A DNA stretch of 64,000 nt from CAZCTC01 sp964501335 (GCA_964501335.1 CAZCTC010000039.1:9491-73490); one strand, 5' to 3'; shown: positions 53,573 through 62,446, counted from the first letter of the stretch. Notes: generated by a model not told the origin, from the sequence alone. Program-made: numbers and translations.

Positions 53573-54460
53573 ATGACAATGTCCTTACGCCGCAAACTTT
53601 CGGAATGGCTGATCGCCTACACCTTTCTGCTCCCCTGGCTCTTTATCTTTTTCATCTTTATCCTCTTTTCCGTCAGCTGGGCTTTTTACCTCTCATTTAC
53701 CAAATACAACCTCTTCTCCAACCCTCAATGGGTGGGAATCCAGCAATATATCAAAGTCTTGCAGCACGAAGACTTCCTGCAACACGCGCTGCCTAACACC
53801 CTGCTCTACGTCGCCGTCGTCGTGCCGATCCAGACCATCCTCTCGCTGATCATCGCCTTCGCCCTGGATCAGAAAATCCGGTTTCAACGGTTTTTCCGCA
53901 CCGTCTTCTACATCCCATCCGTGACTTCCTCTGTCGTCATCTCGCTGATCTTCATCTGGCTCTTCAGCCGGGTCGGCATCATCAATCAGTTGCTGGGACT
54001 GGATATCGACTGGTTGAACGATGTGCATTACGCCCTGCCCGCCATCATGCTGGTCAACATCTGGGCCACTCTGGGCACCATGATGTTGATCTTCCTGGCC
54101 GCGCTCCAGGATATCCCGATTTCGCTCTACGAAGCCGCCATGATCGACGGCGCCAGCAAAGTGCAAACCTTCTTCAATGTCACCCTGCCGTCTCTGCGCC
54201 CCACGCTCTTCTTCGTCGTCACCATGGGACTGATCGGCTGTTTCCAGGTCTTCGATCAAATTTACGTGATGACTTCAGGTGGACCGTTAGGATCGACCAC
54301 CACCATCGCCTATTTGATCTACAAATGGGCCTTCCGCGACACCACGCCCAAAATGGGTGAAGCCTCAGCCACCGCCTTCATCCTGGCCCTGATGATTCTG
54401 GTCGTCACCTTCGTTCAGCGCCGTTTCATCGAAGGGCGCGAAGACGACGAAAACCGGTAA
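53573..54460 (+). CDS. ABC sugar transporter permease (MalF-like)
   Basis: The ATG at 53573 follows TGGAG by 7 bp; the upstream open frame from 53507 runs through the hairpin and was rejected. The 295-residue product has six membrane helices, the first at FLLPWLFIFFIFILFSVSWA. The EAA loop, which contacts the ATPase, reads LYEAAMIDGASKVQTFFNVT. It pairs with the next gene product to form the channel. It lies 10 bp before that gene. No ATPase gene follows in this locus. Confidence 0.9.
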   Translation: MTMSLRRKLSEWLIAYTFLLPWLFIFFIFILFSVSWAFYLSFTKYNLFSNPQWVGIQQYIKVLQHEDFLQHALPNTLLYVAVVVPIQTILSLIIAFALDQKIRFQRFFRTVFYIPSVTSSVVISLIFIWLFSRVGIINQLLGLDIDWLNDVHYALPAIMLVNIWATLGTMMLIFLAALQDIPISLYEAAMIDGASKVQTFFNVTLPSLRPTLFFVVTMGLIGCFQVFDQIYVMTSGGPLGSTTTIAYLIYKWAFRDTTPKMGEASATAFILALMILVVTFVQRRFIEGREDDENR

Positions 54461-54470
54461 AGGAGGCCTT

Positions 54471-55403
54471 ATGGTCAGCCGAACACAAACAAAAACCCTC
54501 GCGACAACGCCACGCCAGGCGCCCGATCTCTGGACAAAGATCAAAAAGCCGCTCTTCTACGGCATTTTGATCTTTTGGGCGGTCATCAGCATCCTGCCCT
54601 TTTTCTTTTCAGTCGTCTTCTCTTTCAAACAGAACCAGGATCTCTACAATCCCCCCTTCTGGTTCCCCATCCCCTTTACCCTGGATAACTATGCCAAAAT
54701 TCTGGGAGAATTCAGCCATTATTTCCCCTACTGGCTGGTCAACAGCCTGGTCATTTCGATTATCCTGCTGATCATCCGCCCGCTCTTCTGCGCCATGGGC
54801 GGCTATGCCTTTGCTCGTTTAAAGTTCCCCGGCCGCAAGATCCTCTTTACCGCCATGTTGATCTCGATGATGATTCCAGGTCAGGTACTCTTGATCCCTA
54901 ACTTCCTGATCATCGGGCCGGGCATTCTGAAAAATTTCTCCATCGGCGGCACGCCGATCAAACTGGGCTTCGGCCTGCTCGATAATATCATGGCCGTGAT
55001 TCTGCCCGGCATCGTGGACGCCTTCGGCCTGTTCATGATGACCCAGTTCTACAAAAGCATTCCTAAAGAGCTGGAAGAGGCCGCCATGATCGACGGCGCG
55101 AGCCGATTCGAAACCTTCTTCAAGGTAATCCTGCCGATCAGCCAGACCTCACTGGTGACCCTGGCACTTTTTACCTTCCAGGGAACCTGGAATTCCTTTA
55201 TGTGGCCGTTGCTGGTACTGCGAACGCCGACCAATTTCACCTTGCCCATCGGGCTACAATGGTTCCGGGGAGAATATTTCTCGCTCTATTCATTGATCCT
55301 GGCCGGCTCGCTCTTCAACAGCATCCCGATTATCATTATCTTCTTCCTCTTCCAGAAATACTTCATCCGCGGCATCGCCGCCACCGGCTCCAAAGAAGGA
55401 TAA
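54471..55403 (+). CDS. ABC sugar transporter permease (MalG-like)
   Basis: The product has 310 residues with six membrane helices. A 30-residue hydrophilic N-terminus leads into LFYGILIFWAVISILPFFFS. The EAA motif is ELEEAAMIDGASRFETFFKV, and the C-terminus, KYFIRGIAATGSKEG, is the usual MalG ending. AAAGGAGG precedes the ATG. It is the last gene of the transporter group. The partner ATPase must be encoded elsewhere, perhaps a shared MsiK-type protein, since none is in this window. Confidence 0.9.
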   Translation: MVSRTQTKTLATTPRQAPDLWTKIKKPLFYGILIFWAVISILPFFFSVVFSFKQNQDLYNPPFWFPIPFTLDNYAKILGEFSHYFPYWLVNSLVISIILLIIRPLFCAMGGYAFARLKFPGRKILFTAMLISMMIPGQVLLIPNFLIIGPGILKNFSIGGTPIKLGFGLLDNIMAVILPGIVDAFGLFMMTQFYKSIPKELEEAAMIDGASRFETFFKVILPISQTSLVTLALFTFQGTWNSFMWPLLVLRTPTNFTLPIGLQWFRGEYFSLYSLILAGSLFNSIPIIIIFFLFQKYFIRGIAATGSKEG

Positions 55404-55490
55404 AGGTTTTATGCAATACCGCAACAGTAACTCATCCGGTTTCAAAGACAGTACTTCCAAGCTAATTGTCTATCGCTGAGGTTTGTTTTT

Positions 55491-55601
55491 AACATCCCGC
55501 AGCAGGCTTTTGTGGGGGAAGAAACGACGCGCTGTGCGAAGCAGTCCGAGAGAATTTTTTTGTTTGTGTTTTTGCGCGCATAAGAATGCGCGCAAAAACA
55601 C
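55491..55601 (-). repeat. Dispersed hairpin-tail element, copy G
   Basis: On the minus strand a perfect 16-bp stem (core ATGCGCGCAAAAACAC, TCTT loop) leads into AAACAAAAAAATTCTCTC, then CTGCTTCGCACAGCGCGTCG and a closing TGCGGGATGTT. It shares the CTGCTTCGCACAG variant with copy I only. Confidence 0.75.
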
Positions 55602-55671
55602 GGGCTTTTTTCTCTACGTCCTCGACGCCTTTGCGGTGAAATCTGAAGGAATTATGCGGTACTGCGTTTTT

Positions 55672-55711
55672 ATGCATGAGCGCGGGCAGCAAGCTGCCCG
55701 CGCTCATGCAT
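55672..55711 (+). terminator. Nearly loopless 19-bp hairpin
   Basis: Arms ATGCATGAGCGCGGGCAGC and its exact complement are separated by only AA, and TTTTC follows. A strong terminator-like structure 270 bp after the last permease gene; the 2-base spacing is too short for a normal loop, so the inner pairs must open. Confidence 0.6.
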
Positions 55712-55796
55712 TTTCTTCCAGGCTTCCAATCTTCCAACTTCTTCCTGTCTACTAATAAGGTACAATAACCCTATCTTATTTCCTCAGGAGGCTTCT

Positions 55797-56684
55797 GTGG
55801 ATCTCTTTTGTGTGGGTGAAATCCTGGTCGATCTGTTGGCCCTCGAACCGGGACCCTTGACCGCCGCTCAGAGCTTCCGCCGTTTTCGTGGCGGATCGGT
55901 AACGCAGGTCGCCGCCAATGCCGCCCTGTTGGGATTGCAGGTAGGACTCGCGGCAGCGATCGGTGCCGATCCTCTAGGCGACTTCCTGCGCGCCGACCTG
56001 ACCGCCTGCGGGGTCCACTGTGAAGGACTACAACAAATTTCTACCGCCAGGACCAGCATCGTCTTCGTCTCCCACTCGCCCGACGATCCGGACTTTTTGC
56101 CTTACCATGATGCCCACCGTTTACTTCAGGCTGCCGCCCTGCCCTGGGATCAATTGAAAAGCGCCCGGGCCTTCCATACCTCAGCCTTTGCCCTGACCGC
56201 CGAACCGATCCGCGAGGCAGCCCTTCAGGCTCTGACCACGGCCCGGGAACAGGGAGCGCTCTGTACATTTGAACTCAACTACCATCCCCATCTCTGGAAC
56301 GATGCAGCCGAAGGTCACCAGTTGGTAACCCGGGCCCTCAGTCAGGTGGATCTGGTCAAAGCCTCGCACGACGAAGCCCGCACCTTCTTCGCCGCCGACC
56401 AACCCGCCGAAGCTCTGCTGGCCCGCTGCCATGAACTGGGCCCCCGGTTAGTCGTCATTACCGATGGGGCCAACGGCGCATGGATCTCCGAAAAAGGAAA
56501 CGTCACCCATCTCCCGGCACAACCGGTTCAGGCCGTCGATGCCACCGGCGCCGGCGATGCTTTCTCGGCCGGCCTGTTGCATGGACTGCTGAACGGCCTG
56601 GCCCCGGTCGAAGCGGCGCAACGCGGCATTGCCCTGAGCGCCCGCAAAATCGCCCGCTTCGGGCCCTTTGACAAACCGTTATAG
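55797..56684 (+). CDS. PfkB-family sugar kinase
   Basis: The product has 295 residues and starts at a GTG (55797) 5 bp after AGGAGG. It is a ribokinase-fold enzyme that phosphorylates a sugar or nucleoside with ATP. The N-terminal PfkB signature region is FRRFRGGSVTQVAANAALLG, and the C-terminal signature is VDATGAGDAFSAGLLHGLL with catalytic Asp254. In the context of the disaccharide locus it may phosphorylate fructose or another free sugar released by the phosphorylase, which would suit a sucrose-like or glucosyl-fructose substrate. That is an inference from position only. Confidence 0.87.
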   Translation: MDLFCVGEILVDLLALEPGPLTAAQSFRRFRGGSVTQVAANAALLGLQVGLAAAIGADPLGDFLRADLTACGVHCEGLQQISTARTSIVFVSHSPDDPDFLPYHDAHRLLQAAALPWDQLKSARAFHTSAFALTAEPIREAALQALTTAREQGALCTFELNYHPHLWNDAAEGHQLVTRALSQVDLVKASHDEARTFFAADQPAEALLARCHELGPRLVVITDGANGAWISEKGNVTHLPAQPVQAVDATGAGDAFSAGLLHGLLNGLAPVEAAQRGIALSARKIARFGPFDKPL

Positions 56685-56700
56685 GATAAAAACGGTTTTT

Positions 56701-56806
56701 GCGCCCCGCAACAGGCGTTTCCCCGGTAAAAAGCACCGCGCGGGATGGAAAGAGAGTGTGTTTTATCTGTATTTTCGTGCGCATAAGAATGCGCACGAAA
56801 ATACAG
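56701..56806 (-). repeat. Dispersed hairpin-tail element, copy H
   Basis: On the minus strand a perfect 18-bp stem (core ATGCGCACGAAAATACAG, TCTT loop) is followed by CTCTCTTTCCATCC, CGCGCGGTGCTT and a closing TTGCGGGGCGC. It lies just after the kinase gene. Confidence 0.75.
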
Positions 56807-56842
56807 GTTTCTTTCTCCGGCTTTTCCGGGCTAACCGCCCCA

Positions 56843-56895
56843 ATCGGATAAAAAAGCGCGCCCCGACAAAGCCGGGGCGCGCTTTTTTATCCGAT
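56843..56895. terminator. Bidirectional terminator between the kinase and SpoIIE-type genes
   Basis: Perfect 23-bp arms (inner core AAAAAAGCGCGCCCCG and complement, outer ATCGGAT) flank the loop ACAAAGC. U-tracts occur within the arms on both strands, and it lies between convergent genes, 2 bp from the SpoIIE-type stop codon. Confidence 0.85.
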
Positions 56896-56897
56896 CG

Positions 56898-58874
56898 TTA
56901 TCGCTGTTTCAACACCACCACCGCAATATCATCCAGATAGGAGGCCGCCGCAATAAACTGATGCACATCCCCCACAATCGTATCCAGAATCTGCCGGGAA
57001 GCCATGCCGGTACAGCGCCGCACCACCGTACAAAGCCGCTCCAGCCCGTAAAATTCGCCCTTCACATTCTCGGCCTCCACCACCCCGTCGGTGTACAGAA
57101 TCACCACATCCCCGGGCTCCAGCTTCACCAACACTCCGTTGATAAAACCGGTAATCTCCGGAATGAACCCGACCGGGATCCCCAAATCAATCGTATTGAT
57201 CACTTCCAGAGAGCCGTTCACCCGCAGCACAATCACCTGCTCGTGCTGACCGCTTAAATAAAGCTGCCCTTCGTTGTAATCCATCACCGTGGCAAAGAGG
57301 CAACGATCCACCCGCATCCGCTGGATATTCTTGTACAGCGTCCGGTTCAGGATATTCCAGAACCGCACCGGATCGGTTTCCCCGCTGATCAACAGGGTGC
57401 GAATGGCCGTCTGCAACATCAACATCACCACCCCGCTCTCCAGCCCGTGCCCCGTCACATCGCCGATCCCGATCTTGACCCGCCCATCTTCAAAGAGGAC
57501 ATCATAATAATCGCCGCCGACCTCTTCTGCCGGCTTCATGTACCCCACCACATCCAGCTTCTCGATCGCCTGCAATTCAATGTCAGAAGGCAACAGCATC
57601 TGCTGCAACCGGCGGGTCACATCCAGCTCGGCCTCCATCCGCAGGTTTTCCGCCTGCAACCGTTCATTGAGGTAAGTAATCTCCCGATTGGCCTGCGCCA
57701 GTTCCGAGGTACGCTCCTCAACCCGCAGATCCAGCTCATCGTTCAAAGTTTGCAGATCGACGATCTTCTCCCGCACCGCCTCCCGCATCCGGGAAAAATG
57801 CTGGGCCAGCACCCCAATCTCATCCTTCTGCTTGACCAGAATCGGCGCATCCAGATTACCATCCGTAATCATGGTAGCCGAGCTCACCAGTTCCTGAATG
57901 GATTGGGCATAACGTTTGGAGATAAACAGGCTGACAACCAATACCAGAAAAGCAAACAGAACTCCCACCAGCAAAATCCAGAAAGCCACATCATCCATAT
58001 CCCGCACCAGCGACTGAGTAGGAATTTCCAAAATCGTATACCAGCCGCCCGTAGCCGTAAAATCATGGATCACCAGATTGCCGTTTGCCGTAAAATACCC
58101 GGCAGAACCGGTAGCCAGATCTTCAAGCGTATAACGATCCGCCACCGATTTTCCCAACTGCTCGTGATCTCCATGCGAGATCACCCGCAAATCCTTATCC
58201 ACCACATACAGCGAAGCACCGTCTCCCAGAGTCCCCCCGGCCTGAAGGGTTCTAACCAATGTGGCATCGACAACAAAAATCAACACCCCACGATCTTCAT
58301 CCAGCGTCCGCCCCGCAAGGCGCCGCATAAGGTAAATCTCGCCGTACGAATCGTTGACCCCGACTTTCCAGACCGCCTGCCCCAGTTCGCCGATGACTTC
58401 CTGATAGAGATCGCTCTCCCAAAAAGCCGCCGTGCCAAAATAATTCTCCGTGGAAGCCAGTTGCTCGGTGCCGGTGCGGATCAAAGGCTCCCCCGGCATC
58501 GAAATATAAACCTGCTTGATCAAAGAATTGGTAAGCGTCAACACCAGAAGGCGATCCCGGATTCTGGTGCTGATCACACGTTTCTTAATCGCGTTCGCCT
58601 CCTGATAGTCGTTCAAATCCGTCATAACTGTGTTGTCCAACAACACCATTGAAGAGACCTTTTCCACATCCATCAACTGCACATCAAAATTCCAGGTGGC
58701 CTGATCCAGATATTGGGTAGAATAAATACCCACTTTGTCCTGGATCGACAGGCGCGCTGTCACCAATGAAAGCGCCGCAATCCCGACCAGCGGAACCAGG
58801 CTTACCACGGCGAAAGCCAGGAGCAGCTTATAACGGAAGGAAAGGTTATCAAATCTGGTAAAAAGCGTTTCCAT
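56898..58874 (-). CDS. Membrane sensor with dCache-like, HAMP and PP2C (SpoIIE) phosphatase domains
   Basis: The protein has 658 residues. The first membrane helix (LLLAFAVVSLVPLVGIAAL) and a second near 295-318 (FWILLVGVLFAFLVLVVSLF) enclose an extracytoplasmic Cache-type sensor (about 45-290). A HAMP domain (about 316-370) and a coiled coil (about 370-425) connect to the SpoIIE/PP2C phosphatase (about 430-658). The phosphatase shows RRLQQMLLP, EEVGGDYYDV, IGIGDVTGHGLESG and VVILYTDGVVEAEN with metal-binding aspartates. Such proteins control anti-sigma factor antagonists. The gene starts 10 bp after a solute-binding protein gene, which suggests that the binding protein feeds the sensor. Confidence 0.88.
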   Translation of the reverse strand: METLFTRFDNLSFRYKLLLAFAVVSLVPLVGIAALSLVTARLSIQDKVGIYSTQYLDQATWNFDVQLMDVEKVSSMVLLDNTVMTDLNDYQEANAIKKRVISTRIRDRLLVLTLTNSLIKQVYISMPGEPLIRTGTEQLASTENYFGTAAFWESDLYQEVIGELGQAVWKVGVNDSYGEIYLMRRLAGRTLDEDRGVLIFVVDATLVRTLQAGGTLGDGASLYVVDKDLRVISHGDHEQLGKSVADRYTLEDLATGSAGYFTANGNLVIHDFTATGGWYTILEIPTQSLVRDMDDVAFWILLVGVLFAFLVLVVSLFISKRYAQSIQELVSSATMITDGNLDAPILVKQKDEIGVLAQHFSRMREAVREKIVDLQTLNDELDLRVEERTSELAQANREITYLNERLQAENLRMEAELDVTRRLQQMLLPSDIELQAIEKLDVVGYMKPAEEVGGDYYDVLFEDGRVKIGIGDVTGHGLESGVVMLMLQTAIRTLLISGETDPVRFWNILNRTLYKNIQRMRVDRCLFATVMDYNEGQLYLSGQHEQVIVLRVNGSLEVINTIDLGIPVGFIPEITGFINGVLVKLEPGDVVILYTDGVVEAENVKGEFYGLERLCTVVRRCTGMASRQILDTIVGDVHQFIAAASYLDDIAVVVLKQR

Positions 58875-58884
58875 ACCGTTCCTT

Positions 58885-60216
58885 CTATTTAAAAGTCAGC
58901 TCCGGGGCCTGACGTACCAACTCCTCTTGAAAAAGCTCCAACGCTTCATCCAGGCCGATCGATTTATCTTCCGCCAACCCCGGCAACATCACCCCTTCGG
59001 TCGTATCCATAATCAACCCATCATATTTGGAGGGCAACCGGGTAGCTTTAACGGTCGAAGCGTTCTCAACATACCATTTTTTCCCGATATCCTGCGTGCC
59101 AAACCAGGAATTGGGAATCGAAACATAGACCGGATCTTCATAATAAGCTTTCACCGGGACTAACCGCTGCACCAGCTGTTTCTGCGCATAGGCCCCATCC
59201 TTGCTGTAAAGCCATTGCAAGAAAAGCCAGGCCAGCTCCTTGTTCTCACTGCGTTGGGGAATCGCCAGCGAAGTCCCGCCCCAGCCGAAAGCCCCCCCCG
59301 GCGGGAGCATCAACCCCCAACGCCCCGATTCCTTTCCGGAAGGATCGTTCAACTGGACCACGTATTCTGGGAACCAGGGTGGGCACCCATAGAAAATATG
59401 CGATTCGTCGGCAAAACTCTGATTCCATTCCGGAGACCATTGCTTCAAGGCATCCACAATTCCGGCATCCCGCATCTTCAAGGTCAACTCATACGCCGGA
59501 CGGATCGCGGTGCTCAGATTCACCGTCGTCCCCTCCGCCATCGGCACCGAACTCTGCCCGTTCACGACCCGATGCACATCCGCCAGACTGGGAAACATAA
59601 AAACGGTGCCGTTGGTCTGCTTCTGAACCGCAACGCCCTGGGCAATAAAATCGTCCCAGGTCGGAAACATCGACTCCAGCTTTGCCGGATCGTCGGTCCC
59701 AAAATATTTCTGCGTCAGGTCCCGCCGATAGCACAGCCCTCCTCCCAAACCATAATCCCAACGCAACGCCACCACCGCCCCCGCCGAATTCTTCATCGAA
59801 GGATAGATATTTTCATAAACAGTCGAAGGATCGAAATTGTACGGCGCCGCATCCAATCGCTCCCAGGCATCCATCTCCAGAAATTCTCCCGCCATCTGGG
59901 CCTCGATCCAAAACACATCCGGCATCGTATCCCCTGTGGCATAGGCCGACTTGAATTTCTGCGCGACCTCCGGCAGGGTCCCGATCTGCACATAATCCAG
60001 TTTGATATTGGGATAAACCTTGTTAAACTCCGGCCACAACTTATCCATCAACGGCTTATCCCAGGCCCACATATGGATCGTTCCGGAATATTGTGTCGCC
60101 TCGGCGGTCGCTGGGGCCGCCGGAGTTGGTTGAGTGCAACCGCTCAAGGCCTGCACCAGCAAAAGGCAGATCACTCCCCACAGCCCCCAATTCAGCCGAC
60201 CCGCTTTCGGTTTCAT
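58885..60216 (-). CDS. Solute-binding lipoprotein paired with a sensor phosphatase
   Basis: The ATG at 60216 follows CGAGGAGG and gives 443 residues. A signal peptide ends QALSGC (Cys27). The mature part is a family 1 sugar-binding fold: TIHMWAWDKPLMDKLWPEF, TMPDVFWIEAQMAGEFLEMD and ENKELAWLFLQWLYSKDGAY. No permease genes are adjacent; instead the next gene on the strand, 10 bp on, is the Cache-HAMP-PP2C sensor. It may therefore act as a periplasm-facing ligand receptor for signalling, or serve a transporter elsewhere. Its ligand is probably an oligosaccharide, judged from the family only. Confidence 0.85.
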   Translation of the reverse strand: MKPKAGRLNWGLWGVICLLLVQALSGCTQPTPAAPATAEATQYSGTIHMWAWDKPLMDKLWPEFNKVYPNIKLDYVQIGTLPEVAQKFKSAYATGDTMPDVFWIEAQMAGEFLEMDAWERLDAAPYNFDPSTVYENIYPSMKNSAGAVVALRWDYGLGGGLCYRRDLTQKYFGTDDPAKLESMFPTWDDFIAQGVAVQKQTNGTVFMFPSLADVHRVVNGQSSVPMAEGTTVNLSTAIRPAYELTLKMRDAGIVDALKQWSPEWNQSFADESHIFYGCPPWFPEYVVQLNDPSGKESGRWGLMLPPGGAFGWGGTSLAIPQRSENKELAWLFLQWLYSKDGAYAQKQLVQRLVPVKAYYEDPVYVSIPNSWFGTQDIGKKWYVENASTVKATRLPSKYDGLIMDTTEGVMLPGLAEDKSIGLDEALELFQEELVRQAPELTFK

Positions 60217-60647
60217 GGTATCCTCCTCGAGATTTATAGAATCCTCAGCAACAAGGAAGAAGTGCAATTCAGGGTGAAACTCTGAGAGACATCCGCTCCA
60301 GAGGTGGGGAGAAAGAGAAAAAGAAGAGAGGGATAATCCCGTCAATACACCAATTTCAGCATCTATTTTCAGACGGAAATTATACCTGTATTTTGAGGGA
60401 AAAATCGATTTTTGGCAAGTGGAAAAAATGAGGAAAAAATATCTGGAAAAAAGTCCCTATTTTCGGCGGCTTCAGAAAGCCGCCGAAAATATAAACAAAA
60501 AAAACGCTCTCTGCCTGCTTCGCACAGCGCGTCGCCTCAAGCCGAACAAAAGCCGTTTGCGGAACGCTAAGGGGTCGTAAAAGAATAACTTACCGATTTT
60601 TATAGCGTTTTCCCCTGAAAACTCGGGAACTTATAAATTCACAGACC
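60217..60647. other. Intergenic region with element I and a possible promoter
   Basis: This 431-bp gap holds copy I of the dispersed element (60458-60568) and, at 60379-60384, a TATAAT on the minus strand as a possible -10 box for the binding-protein gene, with no convincing -35 box. No coding frame with a ribosome-binding site was found. Confidence 0.5.
60458..60568 (+). repeat. Dispersed hairpin-tail element, copy I
   Basis: A perfect 15-bp stem (TATTTTCGGCGGCTT and complement, CAGA loop) leads into TAAACAAAAAAAACGCTCTC, CTGCTTCGCACAGCGCGTCG, CCGAACAAAAGCC and TTTGCGGAACGCT. It is a complete copy. Confidence 0.8.
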
Positions 60648-61457
60648 CTAAACCTCTTCGCCGAAGCGATAACTGAAGCGCAAAAAGAACAAATAGCCCC
60701 CGATCAACACCACCAACACCGTCCCCACCGTCGGCCAGAAAAATTCCGGCCTGGGAAAATCCCCATAATAGAGCAACCGTTGATACAGATTGGAGATCGA
60801 GGCCATCGGATTGATCCACAGTTGCCAGGCCTGGGCATCAAATTCCACCCCAAACAAATGGGCATTATGGGGCACCGTGTCGTTGGGATAGAAAATCGGG
60901 GTCAGAAAGAACCAGGCCTGCATCACCACATCCATCAACAGATGCGTATCGCGATAAAAGACTTCCATCGTCGAAAGGATCAAGGCGATCCCGATAACAA
61001 GAAGCGTTTCCAGCAAAATCGGTATCGGCAAAAGCAAAGCCCACCAGGTCAGTTCCTGCCCCGAAGCCAGCGCCAGCAGAAAAAAGACCGGCAACGAAAT
61101 CAGATAATTGACCAATCCGGCCAGCACGATGGAAATCGGCAAAATCTCCCGCGGGAAATAGACCTTCTTAAGCAGGTGGGCATTCCCCACAATGGTATGC
61201 ATCCCCCCGATCACGGCCGCCGTGAAAAACTGCCATGAGAGCAGTCCACTGAGCACAAAGATATGATAGTTTTTCATATCGGTGCGCTTCCAGACCAGCC
61301 CGAAAACCAGGGCAAACACCAGCATCAACAAAAAGGGATTGAGCCAGGACCAGATAATCCCCAGCACTGAATTCTTATACCGAACCTTTAAATCCCGCTG
61401 TACCAGGGAAAAGATCAATCCCCGGAACTTCCAGAGTTCTTGTAACTGACTAATCAC
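60648..61457 (-). CDS. ABC-2 type polysaccharide/teichoic-acid export permease
   Basis: A 269-residue Wzm/TagG-like protein with six membrane helices. The N-terminus is typical (LVQRDLKVRYKNSVLGIIWS, WLNPFLLMLVFALVFG), as are VYFPREILPISIVLAGLVNY and MQAWFFLTPIFYP. It would export a lipid-linked polysaccharide together with an ATPase. The normal Wzt/TagH gene does not follow; downstream is a 431-bp gap with a repeat. The start overlaps the GT2 gene by 8 bp, so the two are coexpressed and translationally coupled. Confidence 0.88.
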   Translation of the reverse strand: MISQLQELWKFRGLIFSLVQRDLKVRYKNSVLGIIWSWLNPFLLMLVFALVFGLVWKRTDMKNYHIFVLSGLLSWQFFTAAVIGGMHTIVGNAHLLKKVYFPREILPISIVLAGLVNYLISLPVFFLLALASGQELTWWALLLPIPILLETLLVIGIALILSTMEVFYRDTHLLMDVVMQAWFFLTPIFYPNDTVPHNAHLFGVEFDAQAWQLWINPMASISNLYQRLLYYGDFPRPEFFWPTVGTVLVVLIGGYLFFLRFSYRFGEEV

Positions 61458-62439
61458 CCGACTGCCTCGCCTTTTGATCCTCTTCCAGAAGCATTTCCAC
61501 CCGCCGCAACCGGTACAGAGTCTCTTCCATGATTTTGCGATTGAACCCGACCAGATCTGCGACCAATCCGATCATACAGGTCTGGAATCCCATCAATAAC
61601 AACACGGCCATCAAAATCAACGACTGAATATGGCCGGAACCATTGTCGGTGAAATAGAAATAAAGAAAGCGTGCCCCGGGAATCAATCCCAGAAAGATCA
61701 ACAGCCCGCCCAGAATCAGAAAAACCCGCAGCGGACGATACATGGTATAGGCCCGCAAAATCGTAGAGGCCGAATGGGTAATAAAATGGGAAATGCTGCG
61801 CATCAACCGGGAGGGCCGGGTTTGCGGATTGACCTGAATGGGCACATAAGTCACAGCCATCCGCCGGGCCCCGGCCTGAATGAGGGTCTCCAACGTATAG
61901 GAATACTGACTCAACACCAACGTCCGCAACGCCGCCTCCCGGGAAAGCGCCCGGAACCCGCTCGTCGCATCGGGAATCTTCACCCCGGCCGCCATCCCCA
62001 CCACCCCGCTGCCGATCTGCTGTAACAGCCGCTTCACCGGCGAAAAATAGGGATGCTTCGCCACCCCTCGATCGCCCACCACAATATCAGCCGTCCCTTC
62101 CACAATCGGTTTCACCAGAGCCGGAATACATTGCCCGCAATATTGATTATCGGCATCCGTATTGACAATGATGTCCGCCCCCGCCTGTAAAGCGGCCTGT
62201 AATCCATCCAGGAAAGTATTGGCCAATCCCCGGTTACGGGAATGCCGCAGGATGTGATGGACCCCCAGCTCTTGCGCCACCGCTACGGTACGATCGCTGC
62301 TGCCGTCATCAACAATCAACAGCTCGATCACATCCACGCCCGGAATCTCCCGTGGGAAATCCCGCACTGTCTCCGGCAGCGTAGCTTCCTCATTGTAACA
62401 AGGGATCTGAATGATCAGTTTGATTGGTTTTTCGTTCAC
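61450..62439 (-). CDS. GT2-family glycosyltransferase with C-terminal membrane helices
   Basis: The product has 329 residues from a GTG at 62439. TATAAT ends 7 bp before this GTG, so the mRNA may be leaderless; a TTG at 62469 would add ten residues but overlaps the promoter. The GT-A domain has IIQIPCYNEEATLPETVRDF, LLIVDDGSSD and the metal motif NTDADNQY. Two C-terminal membrane helices (about 230-255, 265-295) follow, as in DPM1/GtrB-like enzymes. It probably moves a sugar from a nucleotide donor to a lipid carrier or lipid acceptor at the inner face of the membrane, beside the exporter gene that follows. Confidence 0.85.
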   Translation of the reverse strand: MNEKPIKLIIQIPCYNEEATLPETVRDFPREIPGVDVIELLIVDDGSSDRTVAVAQELGVHHILRHSRNRGLANTFLDGLQAALQAGADIIVNTDADNQYCGQCIPALVKPIVEGTADIVVGDRGVAKHPYFSPVKRLLQQIGSGVVGMAAGVKIPDATSGFRALSREAALRTLVLSQYSYTLETLIQAGARRMAVTYVPIQVNPQTRPSRLMRSISHFITHSASTILRAYTMYRPLRVFLILGGLLIFLGLIPGARFLYFYFTDNGSGHIQSLILMAVLLLMGFQTCMIGLVADLVGFNRKIMEETLYRLRRVEMLLEEDQKARQSGD

Positions 62440-62446
62440 GCAGAAG

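Larger units (their letters stand above)
55404..55796. other. Intergenic region between the permease and pfkB-type genes
   Basis: This 393-bp gap holds copy G of the dispersed element (55491-55601, minus orientation), a nearly loopless 19-bp hairpin (55672-55711) and a pyrimidine-rich stretch CTTCCAATCTTCCAACTTC. TACAAT at 55761-55766 might be a -10 box for the kinase gene, but no good -35 box was seen. Confidence 0.55.

Noticed and set aside
52218..53579. A 453-codon open frame on the minus strand across the solute-binding protein gene
   Set aside because: The product is Gly/Asp/Val-rich low-complexity sequence antisense to a clear lipoprotein gene, a codon-bias shadow.
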